DNA of 64,000 nt from Phoronis australis (lineage: Eukaryota; Phoronida; Phoronidae), in the NCBI GenBank assembly GCA_002633005.1, contig NMRA01000261.1:184001-248000 (forward strand). The letters are read 5' to 3'. Below the pieces are notes generated by a model, which saw only the letters and a program-made list of their open reading frames with translations, made no database searches and was not told the DNA's origin. Every line of letters starts with the position of its first letter. The first letter of the stretch is position 1. This document shows, one piece after another, positions 1 to 12,354 of this stretch. The translations under genes were made by a program, and so were the position numbers.

Positions 1-1850
1 TATAAAAGACGCTTATGCATGATATGTGACTGATCCAGTCTGCACCACATTAAAAAGGGATGACCAACATGAAGCACAGTGGAAGGGGAATATTTTTCCT
101 TTTGTTTTGCAAGTTAAATAGATTATTACATGTTCCCATACCTAGACCCTCGTGGGATTTGAAGGAATAATGCCTCCATATCCCACCCGGGGTGACAGGA
201 AATAACTGACTTCCCAAGCAATAATCTATTACATTTCTATTTAACATTCAATATGGCACAGAAGTGAACGTTCGAGTTGGTCAAACTTCATGATTGCAGA
301 TTATACACTAATTCTTCACTCATTTTGCACATGAAACAGCAGGCAAAATTACCAATCTTATTTTTCAAAGGCTGATAACTAACCTGCAGCAAAATGTTGT
401 TTCACAACATCTACACAGCATAAACGAAGTTAAAGATGAAAAAATGTATATATCATTCAGGACATATGTCGATCATAAAATTTTTTGACAAAATAACGTT
501 TCACTCCATTTGCCATATTATGTGTTTATATGTGATGAATTACTTTAATTCCACAAAATTAAGAATCTACATCATTATATCCAATGGTTATACTTAACAG
601 TGGTCATAAAACAACGCCTTTCATTTGTAATATGGAAATGCTCCTTTAACAAATATGAAAAATGTTGAATTTGTCAACCTATGTTATGCAAAACCATAAT
701 AGCAATAAACGCTCTACATTCTGCATATACTACACATATTATTGCACAAGTGTACACACTGTATTATACTAAAAGTTAGGAATATCATATCGAGGTTCTA
801 ATATGTTGTTTTTGCTATTTAACTTTCTATTATACTGCACACCAGCACCTGATAACAAATAGCATTCCAGTCTCTCTGCACACCTGTATACACCATCACT
901 GTCAGTCTCAATGATGGGAAGCTATAATTTCTCCTCTGACTGATTGCCTGAATGAAATACTAGCCAGCGTTAATTATAACAACAATAGTTCAGTGACAGT
1001 GAGTTCTGCGTTTAGGTGGATTAGTAATTTTCAACTTCAAATGCATTAGCTCATTTGCCTTCTCAAGAAGTGTTATTCATTTAGGACCAGACTGACGCGC
1101 CCACGGATATGCAGTTGAAATAAACAGGCTTTTAATTAGTACATATACTTCCTACATCCTCATCAGAAGTTTTTAAGAGAGAATAAATCACCAACATGGT
1201 TTGAACTAACTACAGCAAAACTGTGGCCACTACTACATATAAAGTTACTGAAACAGTCATTAGGCAAATCTTACGTTGACAAGATTTGCACAGAAGTGAA
1301 CAAGAAAGCACGCACTGTTTACCCCAGAGTATTCAGTGAAGTCCTCAACACTTCAAAGGCTTGATGGCACCGTCATGGAGGAAGCTACTCACTATTGGAC
1401 TTGGCTGAATGTGCTGGATGAGATAATTGTGGTCGTAAACCAACAAGCCTGTTTAACATAGTCTCAAAGTCAAAAACAGAACAACAAATAAGGAAAGAGA
1501 CCATCGGGACTGTTTTTAAAGTTGAAAAGTAAATAAATTTTTAAAACTGCGGCACTATAAGAGAAATAAATTTATTCTGATTAATTTGCGAATCAATTAG
1601 GACGGGTTAGTTAGTCTGACTTAGGCTCGCTTAAGCAGGTAACAAAACCCCAAATATCACCGTAGAATATATCTAGTGTATAAACAAACACTTGAAAACC
1701 TTGAAGATAATGTCACAATATCTGTAATACAAGTTACTTTGCTCAACTCCTCATTCTCCAGAAGCAATGACTTAGTGTGCTGTTATTTTGACCAGTTTAA
1801 TGCTCTGGGGTTTTATTTGTTAAGTAAACCTTAGTAACACAAATGATCAT
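1..1850. other. AT-rich intergenic stretch, nothing recognised
   Basis: No open frame of convincing length or family, no RNA gene and no clear repeat was seen on either strand. The base composition is AT-rich like most of the window. Confidence 0.6.
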
Positions 1851-1854
1851 TAAA

Positions 1855-2200
1855 GGTTCAGTCACTATGGGCTCCTCAGTCATTATAGGCTCACCAGTAA
1901 TTATAGGCTGTCATTATAGGTTCATTGGTCATTACAGACACTTCCATCATCATAAGGTGCCATTATAGTCTCCTCAGTCATTACAGGCTCTTAGGCTCCT
2001 TGATCAGTATAGGTTCCTCAGTCATGATAAGCTGTCATTATAAGTTTCTGTCATTACAGGCTCCTCGGTCATTATATGCTGTCATTATAGGCTCCCCAGT
2101 CATTGCGGAATGACCTGTCATTATAGGCTCTTCAGTGATTATAGGCTCCTCAGGCATGATAAGCTGTCATTATAGGCTCCTCAGTACTTATAGGCTCTGG
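1855..2200. repeat. Degenerate minisatellite, ~18-bp unit
   Basis: Variants of TCATTATAGGCTCCTCAG recur, mixed with a longer variant that reads GATAAGCTGTCATTATAGG. Units differ by substitutions and small indels, so the array is old. A 62-codon frame running through it is a consequence of the repeat, not evidence of a gene. Confidence 0.8.
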
Positions 2201-2299
2201 TACTTTGATCGCACAGAGTAAATCTCCATACAGGGTCATATCATGTATCATTAGTACAGAGATGCCAACTTTCATTGCCAGAAATACAACTCACAGAAA

Positions 2300-2500
2300 A
2301 GAACTGGTTCTCCATCCTCAGCTTTATCTGAACACGCCCAGGAATCAGGACATCCAATCGAATTGGGAGTTTGTCAACGTTATTGACAGTGAGAGCTCTT
2401 ATTTTCCCAAAAAGATCAGGGAAGCCAATAGATTAGACGGCATAACACCTCTATTAATAGGGATGGTGGGGAAGAGTTACCCCCATCTATAACAGGCTAA
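2300..2500 (+). pseudogene. Retroelement protein C-terminal relic
   Basis: A conceptual translation of the plus strand holds the pattern VIDSES, then a basic KKIREA segment, then after a one-frame shift NRDGGEELP and a stop. From memory, this layout resembles the C-terminal tail of retroelement proteins that carry a GIY-YIG endonuclease, where a 'VID.ES...RRIKEAI' block precedes a 'MNRDEG..L' block. No GIY-YIG core or reverse transcriptase is visible upstream, so only the tail survives. It ends about 70 bases before the Kolobok-like element at 2571. The family assignment is tentative. Confidence 0.4.
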
Positions 2501-2570
2501 TCGTTAGTTATGAAGTGCCATCTGGCGGAAACTCAAACAACGATCGTCATTCTGAGGACAAAAGTCTTAA

Positions 2571-2732
2571 AAGCGAAGGCAACCTTTTTTCATGTCATTT
2601 TTAGCAAAAATAAGGTTCGTTGGTTATCCCAAACATATTTTTCAATTAATTACAGCTTTTCGTAATTTGATTACTTACTCGTGCTCTACTCCGGAAGTGA
2701 CATTTTGGGAGGCAAGAATTTCGCGCCAATTT
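2571..2732 (+). repeat. Left inverted repeat of Kolobok-like element
   Basis: It begins AAGCGAAGGCAACC and runs inward through a CTACTCCGGAAGTGAC block to GGCAAGAATTTCGCGCCAAT. It matches the reverse complement of 3905-4051 over most of its length, with scattered substitutions and indels in the middle. Confidence 0.85.
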
Positions 2733-2834
2733 CTTTTCATATAGTCTGACTGTGAGATGTCGAGTCAGTCATTGTTCTACCGCGGTTGTGGTAAGTTCGG
2801 TCGTCGTTTGCTTTTGTTTACAAAGTCAGACAAC

Positions 2835-3520
2835 ATGCCACACTGTTGCTGCGTACCGGGATGTACTCATTATCGTCTCACACGCGCTTTGGGAATACCA
2901 GGCTTTGTATCGCTTTCCAAAGGATGACACACTTCGCCGAACTTGGCTCGCTCGTGTGAAGAACGCAGCGTTACCCGTCAACGCAACGTTCAAAGCAGTG
3001 GACGGTTACCGAGTGTGTGGCAAGCATTTTCTGCCGTCAGATTACGAGAGGGATATGTACACTGAATTGATAAAGGTCCCTGCGAAACAACTTCTGAAGA
3101 AGGGTGCGATACCGTAGCTGTTGATTACCGGCAGTGCTCCGTCGCCACCCCCGAAAAGTGCGTTTTTGAAGCGAGGCTTGCGATCTATGGCCACCACAGT
3201 GACTGGCGGCACTTCATCTACTGTCACCCGTGCCTCCAAAGTTACAGAGCGTGCAATTCTGGGAACTAGCAGTGATTCGCCCTGTGCTGTTGTTTCTAAC
3301 ACAGAGCCTGTGAGCAGCCCTGCAGCAATGTTGAGTTGTGGGAGTGAATACAGGCCCAGTTTGACACCCAGTGAAGAGGACAGTTCGTCATCCTACGAAC
3401 AGATTCGTGAGCCAAACTTTGATAAGTTTATTGTGGATTTGTCTAATTGGAGCTATTTAGAAAGTGCCAGGTGTGTGGCGAGGGAGTCACATTGCGGGAT
3501 GTAAGCATTTTGGGTGCTCA
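2835..3520 (+). pseudogene. THAP-domain transposase N-terminal part, frameshifted
   Basis: The THAP zinc-finger (DNA-binding) domain is split over two frames. From the ATG at 2835 the first zinc ligands CVPGC are read; the frame then closes at a TGA near 2930. The rest continues one frame over: YRFPKDD, a WLARVKNA helix segment, the CGKHF pair with the third and fourth ligands, and LLKKGAIP, which matches the AVPTIF-type box closing a THAP domain. A TAG at 3115-3117 interrupts that frame. Downstream, a serine/proline-rich linker leads to CQVCGEG near 3465, resembling the small cysteine motif that follows the linker in THAP-type transposases. With two or more frameshifts and a stop it cannot make a working protein. 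The family call is by motif pattern only. Confidence 0.7.
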
Positions 3521-3904
3521 GGTCACCATCCAGTGGGAGCGTGTTGCGGGACACTGGGGCAAGTGGGACAGTTGTGGCTGTGCATACTCTGCCTCATTAT
3601 ACTGGGGCTCAAACATACAAGGTATACCCACCCACTGACTGTCAGTGAAAAAATTCCTCGTCACCACTGCTATATGAATAATGCCTCCGTTACTCACGTC
3701 ACTACGTACTGTCAATGTGGGTCGCCGACTCCAGTCATTTTCAGATTAATACAAACTAAAGAATCCCTAAATCCAACGTATTTGGGTTCTCTAACAACCT
3801 AGTTTGTCGTAGAAAACTCGTCGATGGGAAGTGGTGACGACAATTTTAGAAAAACAGCCCGAAAACAAAAGTAGTACAGATCATCACACTGCACTCAACA
3901 CAGA

Positions 3905-4051
3905 GCCAAATTGGTGCGAAATTCTTGCCTCCCAAAACGTCACTTCTGGAGTAGAGGACGAGTAATTAATTAAATTATGAAAAATTACAATTAAGTGTGA
4001 AATATGTCTTATTTTTGCTAAAAATGACAAGAAAAAAGGTTGCCTTCGCCT
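3905..4051 (-). repeat. Right inverted repeat of Kolobok-like element
   Basis: Reverse-complement partner of the left end at 2571-2732. The outer ends match best (AAGGCAACCTTTTTTC shared), as does the inner CTACTCC-GAAGTGAC block. Confidence 0.85.
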
Positions 4052-4322
4052 TTAGAGGTGGGATTATTAACCTTGCTTGTGGTCAGATAACCCTGTATGA
4101 ATCATAAGGTTAACTTCACTATATTTTCATTGGACATTTAATTTCAATGGCCAGCGCTTTGCAACAATCTTTGAACAAGTGCAGCCATGCCATCACCATG
4201 ATGGCCCCTTTGTGGACAGCATGCCTAACAGGTGAAAATGCTCAGTATAAGATACTTCATGTTTTAAAGGGGAATTCTCAGTGAGAAAAGTATTCTTTAC
4301 TGAAATTAGCAGTAGTGCAATA

Positions 4323-4640
4323 GCCAAACACACTAGCTCCGCAGTACCAGCCAAACACACTAGCTCCGCAGTACCAGCCAAACACACTAGCTCCGCAGTA
4401 CCAGCCAAACACACTAGCTCCGCAGTACCAGCCAAACACACTANNNNNNNNNNNNNNNNNNNNNNNNNNNNNNNNNNNNNNNNNNNNNNNNNNNNNNNNN
4501 NNNNNNNNNNNNNNNNNCACACTAGCTCCGCAGTACTAGCCAAACACACTAGCTCCGCAGCACCAGCCAAACACACTACCTCCGCAGTACCAGCCAAACA
4601 CACTAGCTATGCTGTACCAGCCAAATCCAACACACTAAGT
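4323..4640. repeat. 27-bp tandem repeat interrupted by an assembly gap
   Basis: The unit contains CACACTAGCTCCGCAGTACC and is 27 bp long, so it stays open in several frames on both strands (nine-residue repeats). Left of the gap four to five units are identical; right of it units vary (CTCCGCAGCACC, CTACCTCCGCAG, CTAGCTATGCTG). Identical inner copies and diverged outer copies are typical of a minisatellite. There is no start context, no flanking coding sequence and no codon bias to support coding. Confidence 0.9.
4444..4517. other. Assembly gap (74 N) inside the 27-bp array
   Basis: The gap falls within identical repeat units, so the true array length is unknown and the N count is probably an estimate. 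Confidence 0.95.
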
Positions 4641-4644
4641 AGCA

Positions 4645-5880
4645 GAGTATTGTAATAGCATGGGCTTTTATTTCAGCAAATGTCTGGCAGATACTAGCAA
4701 GAATTGGTGATTTGTAATAGAAAACTGGCAAAAACATAACAATTTTATTGTTTTACAGCTCTAGCTTAAGCTGGTAACTTATTGACAACTCCATCACATC
4801 CAAGAATACCAACAATGCATCTTTCAACCATGCTTCCCATAATGCACCTTTAAATGTCTGAGCGTTGCCAATCTTAAAGTAATTAAATTATAATGGTAAA
4901 TAGGAAATCGAATACAAGTGAGAATAGATGCATTCGCTATCAACTAAAATTTTCAACCAAAATCTGTCTTAAAGAAAATTGCTGCCAGTCTTGGTACATA
5001 CCTTCTCAGTGAAGTCAAGAGGGTAAAATGAAGAAACATTAACTGTAACATCTCTCTTATGATTAAGTTGCGTGTGTCCCAAATGAACAGCCTAATCAAA
5101 GGAGTCGTATCATTAAAGTGCGCTAATTTAATTTTCTGAGAGAGCTTATAGTGAAATTCACTGACAAATCAATAGAATGTATACCTAGGATGTGGATGCA
5201 TTGCTCAACTAGCTGCTCAGATCCATGCAGAATTCCATGCAATGACCAGCACCACTTGGATATGTAGCACACAAGTTTAGCAGGTAATCCAACTCTAAAG
5301 CCTCAGTCTTGCCTAACAGTTCTGTAAACAATTTCTACACATGTAATCCAACAGCATAGTTTGACATAACAACATCCGAGTCCAGAATTTCGACTTGAAT
5401 TTTGCAATTTCGACCTGGAAATCATACTAATCAATGTACTTTGATTTGAAATCTAGAAACAAGTCTATTGTGCATAACATGAACAACCTTACATTATTTT
5501 TGAAGCAAGAATATATTTTAAAGATATTTAATGACTTCAATCGTACCGTAGTTTATCAAAACCTAAGAGAATTTCTTAAGAGATTAATAAGCAATCGATG
5601 TTTTGATGCTATGAATGTTATTTCGCAAATATCTCATGTCAAACTTAAGTGTGGCCCAGAGCCCAGTCATTGTAAGCGCTAAGTGCTCAAAATCAATATG
5701 CATTTGTGTTTGATAATTTTAATGTTTTAAAAAAGTCATTTGCCGTTCAGTAATGGATTTTTGGCAAACAGTAGAACTTAAAAGGGAGATCTTAAAGTGA
5801 GAATGTAATGTGAGAGTTTGAAAGGAAAAAGATAGAAATTGATAATAATTTTTCACAAAAATCAAACAGTTCAAGCGCAG
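4645..5880. other. AT-rich intergenic stretch, nothing recognised
   Basis: The longest open frame (5434-5682, plus, 82 codons) has no recognisable domain and no splice or start context to support it. Confidence 0.55.
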
Positions 5881-6760
5881 CAATGGTAGTAGTTAGGGAA
5901 GATATTATGACACATACAAAGAAAACCCACATAACCACAAGGGAGAACCACTGTAATCAGATGCATCCAAAATCAACACAAGTCATGCGAATCCGAATCC
6001 GTCTGAAACTGGCCAATGAGCAGGAAGCATCCTTTTCTTCATAGAAGCAGAAACTTCTTTGCCAAATTTCACGAAGATCTATCAAGAAGAAACTTGGTAT
6101 ATAGGCACATGCAAGGAAAACATCAACTGCCATTATATGGTGCCACACAAGTCTTAAACTTTGTCCCAAAATCAATGTCAGCTATATACTCCTCAATAGG
6201 AAAATACTTTCACCAAACTTATAGGTCCATAAACAAACTTGGTAGATATTGATGCAGAGAAAAAAGGGGCAAAACAGCCACACCAGTCTGAAATCAATGT
6301 TGCCCGCCTAAAAATTGGCACAAGACTGATTCAAAAATCAACATCAGGCATGCTCTCCTCAACAGGAGGACATCTGCCAGATTTCTTTGTAATCGTTAAA
6401 CCGTTTGGCAGAGAGAACAGCTGGATCATAAAACAGATTTGAAAAAATAAAAATGGCCTGTGAGTTGGCAAAAAATATTTCCCAAAATAGGTCTCATCAC
6501 CAATTCAGTAGAAACTTATTGTCCACATTTTTTAAAACTCCATCAGGGAACTTGGAAAATACAGAGGTAAATATAAGAAACTAAAATTGTCACTAGCAGG
6601 CACAGTAGTTGCCACCATCCAAAAGTTGTCATCAGCTTCATTGGAAAACATCTGCCAAACTTCATGAAAATCTTCCAAGGGTTTAAGAAAAATAGCAGTG
6701 GAGGCCACACGCCTAGACAGAGATGATCACATATGTGGGCTTATAAAAGATTAAGGCTGT
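5880..6760 (+). repeat. Degenerate copy of the ~145-bp monomer family
   Basis: Several blocks resemble the arrays at 16.7-21.8 kb. Examples are TGCCAAATTTCACGAAGATC near 6060, TTGTCACTAGCAGGCAC near 6588 (a decayed form of the CTCF-like box), and the closing block CAGAGATGATCACATATGTG near 6718. The terminal ATATGTGGG...ATAAAAG matches the ends of the other arrays. Divergence is high. Confidence 0.6.
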
Positions 6761-9120
6761 GACATGCACTTAAACATATTTGAGGTTTATCGTTTTTAAA
6801 TTAGGGTAGACCTTTATAAAAAATGCAGCAGTATTAAGCACTGAGTCTATGCTGCGTGTAGATGAAAAGTTAGAAGCTAAGCTGGCTGCCTTCAATGACT
6901 CTTCGTCTGTGCTAACCCGAACTAGAAAAGTAACAATGAATGACTGTCCGCTCAGTATGTAAATTCTCCACATATTTTGCATAAACATAATTGCCAAACT
7001 GTCACTTTCCATTTTTCAAAGGATGGTAACCTTTCTGGAAACCAAAGAAACCTGACCAACAGTAAAAACCATATGTGTAATAGACTAAAATTTTCTTAAT
7101 CACTATTTTTGTGGAGAAATTTCAAAAAATATAATTTCACTCGTCGACCACATTGTGTGCTAAATAAGTGAAAAATTACCATAACTGGGTAACCTTCATT
7201 AAAACTATCCCTCCCTCCCTCTCTCTCTCCCTCCCTCCCTCCCTGCCTCCCTCCCTCCCCACTCTCCCTTCCTGCCTTTTATTGACAGTGAGATACTTTC
7301 AAGTAGATGGAGAACATTTGAAGAGTGCAACATCAACCAAAAAATTTACAAGTTACCATAAGACACAGTATGTTTTATCAAAACATTAACCTTTTGGTTA
7401 ATTTTTATCACGGAATCAAAGGAAGCATGGAGTCAACTGTCAAATGCAGCTTTTGCTCCCATTTCATACTTTGTTTTTCACAACCTAACACCCTGAATGG
7501 TTAGTAAACAACCCAAACTTGGTACAATAAAATGCCTAAAAAGGTTAATGGAGCTACCACAAACCTACATGAGTGAACACTGCTATGCTGGCTGCTCACC
7601 AAGATGAGAAACAGCAGCACACAGTCTATCTTGCCTCAGTGCGGCTCTCTGTGGCCACCTATAAATTTGACATGTCACATGACTGGTTATAACCTAAAAA
7701 TAGCTATAGTGAGAGTATGTACAGGTGCCTATCTTGCCAGATGTGAAAACGCTCACCCCCCCCACACACCCCAAACGAAAGTAAGTCGGTCACAACATAA
7801 GATGCGTCCAACGCAGCACGCACTTAGAAACACAGACAAAAACTGTTGTACGCTAACTTAGGCGCACTGATGGTGCGCCGAGCGTGGCTACTTATATGAA
7901 GCGTTTTGACAGCAGAAGGTATTCTTTTCAACAGATATTAACACACACAAAAGAATGTCTTAATGTGGGCCATAAATGTTTTGTGACTCCTCATATCCAA
8001 CAGCTTCCTGCAGTTACCATACACTCAATGAGGGTCTGCTTTTGAACTAATAAGGAAAATATTGGAGCTACATTTTTGGGTCCTGCCATGCATGGGTAGC
8101 ATTGGACAGTTTCGGGCGAATTCGTATTGACCAGCAACAAATATGGAAACCGAGACTTAACCTGCAGTTAAAGGTACTTTTTGTGCAAAAGAATGCTCAT
8201 GAAATGTTTAAAACAATACAACTTTTCACTATATCCAATCTCCAACATTTACATGAAAATCTCAACTAAATTGTACATTGAGAAATGTCTATGATTAACA
8301 AACTCTCCTCCTTCCTCAAAGTAATTGCGTAGTTAATGAACAATGCCCATGTTTCTTATTCATACACGGAATCCTTCACAATGAAGGCGGCGGCCATTAT
8401 CCCCCCAGGACGACATTACTAACCATTATCATTAGTAGAACATTACACAAGATACACTTTTCACAGCAGGTGACCTACACTAATAATTCTATATCACTTA
8501 ATTAGAGATACATGAGCTATAACAAATCTCTAAGGCAAAGCCTCTTTTTACATCTCTACAAGTCAAGTTACAATGTGATGTTATATTTTCACATACACAC
8601 ACGCACGCGCACTGAAAAGGGAGCATTCGTCGACTTCAAAAGTTTAATCCAGCCAGTTTCAATTTTGCAGGTTATCAACAAGTCAATACAGATTAACAGC
8701 TTCTTAAAAAGCTTAAGGATGAAGTCCACTTTCCACATGAACTGCTTGGAGATCAACAATGTATATGTTGGTGCTGTCAATCCCTACCAACATTAAACCT
8801 GATACAATAGAAAATGTACACAAGAAACGATGTGAAACAACTTCTCTCCTCTTCCTAGTTACTAGTTCATTCCTTCAAGTTACTCATAAAATGATACCAC
8901 CAAAATCCCCAAGTCCAAGTAGCAACTGGCTACCTCATTTGAGGACAATAGTTAATATTTTGATTTTAAAAGTACCAAGGTGAGTGAGTTGAAAAGGGCA
9001 CTTCAGGAGGGAAATTTGCCCAAATTAGACTTCTTTTTCTTTGAAAAGTCCTTGTACAATGCTCAGAAATGACAATCAAGTCCAAGTATTACAGGAAATA
9101 AGTTATCTTAACGATTTTCC
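6761..9120. other. Intergenic stretch, no gene recognised
   Basis: Apart from the C/T tract near 7205-7280 I see no supported feature. Short frames at 7604-7861 and 8512-8796 show no family pattern. Confidence 0.5.
7205..7280. repeat. C/T-rich low-complexity tract (CCCT-type)
   Basis: A pyrimidine run built of CCCT and CTCT units. The open frame across it (7168-7389) owes its serine, leucine and proline content to the simple repeat. Confidence 0.9.
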
Positions 9121-9127
9121 TATCTAT

Positions 9128-9255
9128 GGGCGGCGCATCATAGGGGGCTGGGGGGCTCTAGACTCCCCCCACTTATTACAGTGCTGCGCCAGGCGGCGCA
9201 TCCGACAGGGGCTGAGAAGCTATAGCCACCCCACTTATTTCAGTGCTGCGCCGCC
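9128..9255. repeat. Short GC-rich element with GGGCGGCGCA inverted ends
   Basis: GGGCGGCGCA at the left is matched by TGCGCCGCCC at the right. Between them two ~63-bp units are arranged in tandem, each running from GGCGGCGCATC through a G-rich block to CAGTGCTGCGCC. Its GC content stands out sharply from the AT-rich surroundings, which suggests an inserted repeat unit. Confidence 0.7.
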
Positions 9256-12190
9256 CACGTTATTACAAGCAAAAATTAAAATCCTAATAATAGGTTCAAA
9301 AGTACACTTGGAAACAGCAACAATGGATGGAATTTCATGCCGAGGACATGACCACTTGCTCACTGCAAAGGTCATGAACTCACCAGTATGCGCTCCCTAT
9401 TCAAATTTGGTTTGACATCATGAAATGCCTGAAGCTATGACTGGCCAGTAATAGTAAAAGAGGTTCGTCCTCAATTCTGGTTGGACGGAATATTTATGAC
9501 TCTGTATTTGATCGCAAACAGACTTTCTGACCTTAATTCATGAACAAACTGTAAAAAAATATGTTTCAGAGCCTAAATGTGCAGGAAAAGTTCAAAATTG
9601 TCGGCTATTTTCATAGAAAATACATGAAATAGTAGCAAATCTTGAAACTAGATGTCGTGTTTGACGAGATGAGCAACTGTATTTGAAGTAGTGCTCGACA
9701 AGTGAGGTTCCGACTTTAGTCACCTCCAGAAATGTGAAGTCTCTTTTTTCAACCTCATACATGCCAAATCGAACACTGCCTCTAAGTCATCCGATACAAT
9801 ACGTGACAAGGCAAAATACCCTACTGGGCTGATACCTGATGAATCATAATACTCCAAAGGGAAATACCCATGTCGTTAGATGACAGTACATCCCAATCAA
9901 TTCTGTCATAAATGTACTCACACTTAAGTAAAATACCAGAGTCACATTCAGTTCCACTGGTTTCGGAGTATGAACATTCATCACACAACTTGATACTACT
10001 TGAAACTCAAAAGCGGCACGGAAATGCAGACAATAAATCTACCCAAGTTAACGAACAAAGCATTTATTTTGGTTTATAGACTAAATTCTTTTTTCATGGT
10101 CTCTCCTCTAAATTAAAACCAGAATTGTTGTTCCCAAGTCAATTAGCAACACACTTATTGCTGTTTGAAGCGTGAGTACATTTTGGCACACCCTGTAGAA
10201 CTGCCTTCCTATCCAGAACTTTCGACAGGGCGAGTAAATGGAGACAGACTCAAGGAATCACCAACAACTTCAGACTCTCTGGCTAATGAGTAATATCTCC
10301 AATATTATGGCTGTTCTCAGTGAAATTGATTCTGTTTTCAATCCACGTCAATCTGCAATGATGAGATCCTATTCAAACCCCCAAATCCATGTTGTAAGTT
10401 AGCACCTCAGTTAATCCTCCCCTGATGAACAACATGATTGACAAGTGAGTACAGTTCAATTAACTTCATGAAACTTGAAATAATTCATACTCCCAGTATC
10501 ACAAAAAGGAATCTCGCTTCCTAGAAATCAATTATACCGGTACTGTGCGTAAAAATTTGAGTACCTAAATTTACGTGTAAGCTTCATGTTTCAGAAGGGA
10601 TATTTTTGGGATTTCAGTTAAAAGTCTGCAGTTGATCATCTTCGTCAGTTGTCATCTTTACATAAATATGTCTAATCAGCTGGACAACATGTTGACCAGA
10701 TTCATCTGAGAGTTCTATCTCTAAATATTAAGTACAACACACTTAAATACACTTCATGTCCATTCTGTTTACAAACCAAACAGAATAACATCAATGAACT
10801 ACAGCTAATTCAGAAGCAGCAGGTTGCACAGACTGACAGGAGAAATTGATTGATTCTTATACTTGATATTGGAGGACATGTGTAGTGACACCGCTGAAGA
10901 AACTGTCTATATTAAAAACAAATCTCAAGGCATTTCTGTCACAAGGGGGCAGTTTTACCATAACAACAAAAATGTTCACACAACATTGTTTGTGCCTCCG
11001 ATATGCAAATTTGTTTTTCCAGATACCGTTCAGTTTGAAACCTGGCAGAAAAACAGGGTTTTATACCTGGCAACTGTGTTTGAATGTGTAAAACAGACTA
11101 GTGACCAAGATGTTATGGTTTACAAAACATTGCCATTTGGAAATCATGCATCATTTTTTCATTTCCTGATGAAGCCTTTGTCAGAAGCTCACAATTTTTC
11201 TGCTGTTGTTATGATTTTGTGCGCAAGATTTTGACAACCAAATGTGAACGCTGCCGAAGCAAATCAGGAGGCAAGGCCTCAATTCTAAGTAAATAAATTG
11301 AGTAATGTTAATGTAACAGCTATGAATCTGTTGAAGGCCATTGACCACTGCTCAACATACTGAACAAATTAGGGAATGTACAAAAAGCCAATTACACTCC
11401 AGATGAAAAGCTAAAAGGATCTGGCAACATGTTAGAACATGTTAGCTTCTGTAATCACACTAAATCTTGTACCAATAACTGATTTCTAAATTTTGTGACA
11501 AAAACCTACATCTCACTAACCAAGCAACATAAGGTATGGTGCGGTAAGAACGTGTAAGCTCTTCAAAGCAAAAAAAATCCTTGGAAATGGTTCAGTTGGA
11601 AATATACATGGAAACTTCCAACCCATTTATAGTACATACTGACAAGTTGATGGATTAGGAGAATATCACAGAAATAACAGACTGGGTAATATTAACCACC
11701 AACTTGATGGAAATTCAGCTAGAATAACCGATTAGTGAGCAGATATCAAGACGGTATGGCAAAACCAAGCAGAGCGACCCATGAGACATGTCCTCATTAC
11801 GTACCCATGTGGCAAACTAACCTTATCCTTGTAGACCCAATATGATAGCATCAACCAGTTGCCTGTACAGTAGATTCAATGGTGTTAATCATTCCATCAC
11901 TGCAGCTGAACACAGTCACTCTAGAGTATTCATAATTGATGATGCTCTATTTTGTGAAACTTGCAGTTCTGACAGCACACACAGTCAAGCAGGTCTCTGA
12001 CCCTAACAGTGACTATAAACAAGCACTTAGAAGTTATGCACTGCCCTAGTAAACTCGTTTTAAAAACTTAACAATTACAAAGTACATGTGTGACAAAAAA
12101 TGCCCTTAATTAGCCTAGCAACATACCAAACCAAACTAAAATTAGAATATGAATATTACTGGGTTCCATTTAAGTGATAAAAATATTGGT
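9256..12190. other. Intergenic stretch, no gene recognised
   Basis: The most noticeable frame is 10863-11234 (plus, 123 codons). I see no domain, no repeat match within the window and no splice partner, so it is not called. Confidence 0.45.
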
Positions 12191-12354
12191 TAAAGATACT
12201 TTTTGGAACCAAAGAACCGTATTTTGATGTGGAAAGTGTACAGCAGTTTCATCCATATCTCATCTAGAGAATTAAGTCTGTGAGATATGGACGAAACACG
12301 GCTGCACTCTTTGCATATCAAGGTAAGGCTCTTTGGTTCCAAAATGGATCTTTA
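12191..12354. mobile_element. Fold-back element, ~75-bp imperfect arms
   Basis: The left arm starts TAAAGATACTTTTTGGAACC and the right arm, read as its complement, starts TAAAGATCCATTTTGGAACC. The arms continue to match through CATCCATATCTCA against CGTCCATATCTCA, around a central spacer of about 15 bp. The length and near-complete self-complementarity fit a small fold-back or MITE-type element. It has no coding capacity. Confidence 0.7.

Larger units (their letters stand above)
2567..4055 (+). mobile_element. Kolobok-like DNA transposon, internally deleted
   Basis: A 1.48-kb unit (2571-4051) is bounded by long inverted repeats of about 150 bp. It is flanked on the left by TTAA (2567-2570) and on the right by TTAG (4052-4055), a TTAA with one change. 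It encodes a THAP zinc-finger domain on the plus strand. THAP coding capacity together with a TTAA target is the known combination of the Kolobok superfamily; piggyBac also uses TTAA but lacks THAP, and P elements have THAP but an 8-bp duplication. The body is too short for a full transposase and has frameshifts, so this is a dead, internally deleted copy. Confidence 0.7.

Noticed and set aside
4193-4655. Repetitive 9-residue open frames on both strands
   Set aside because: The 27-bp unit keeps several frames open on both strands; no start context, splice sites or codon bias.
10863-11234. 123-codon plus-strand frame
   Set aside because: No domain, no repeat relatives in the window, no splice partners; length is within chance for 64 kb of such sequence.
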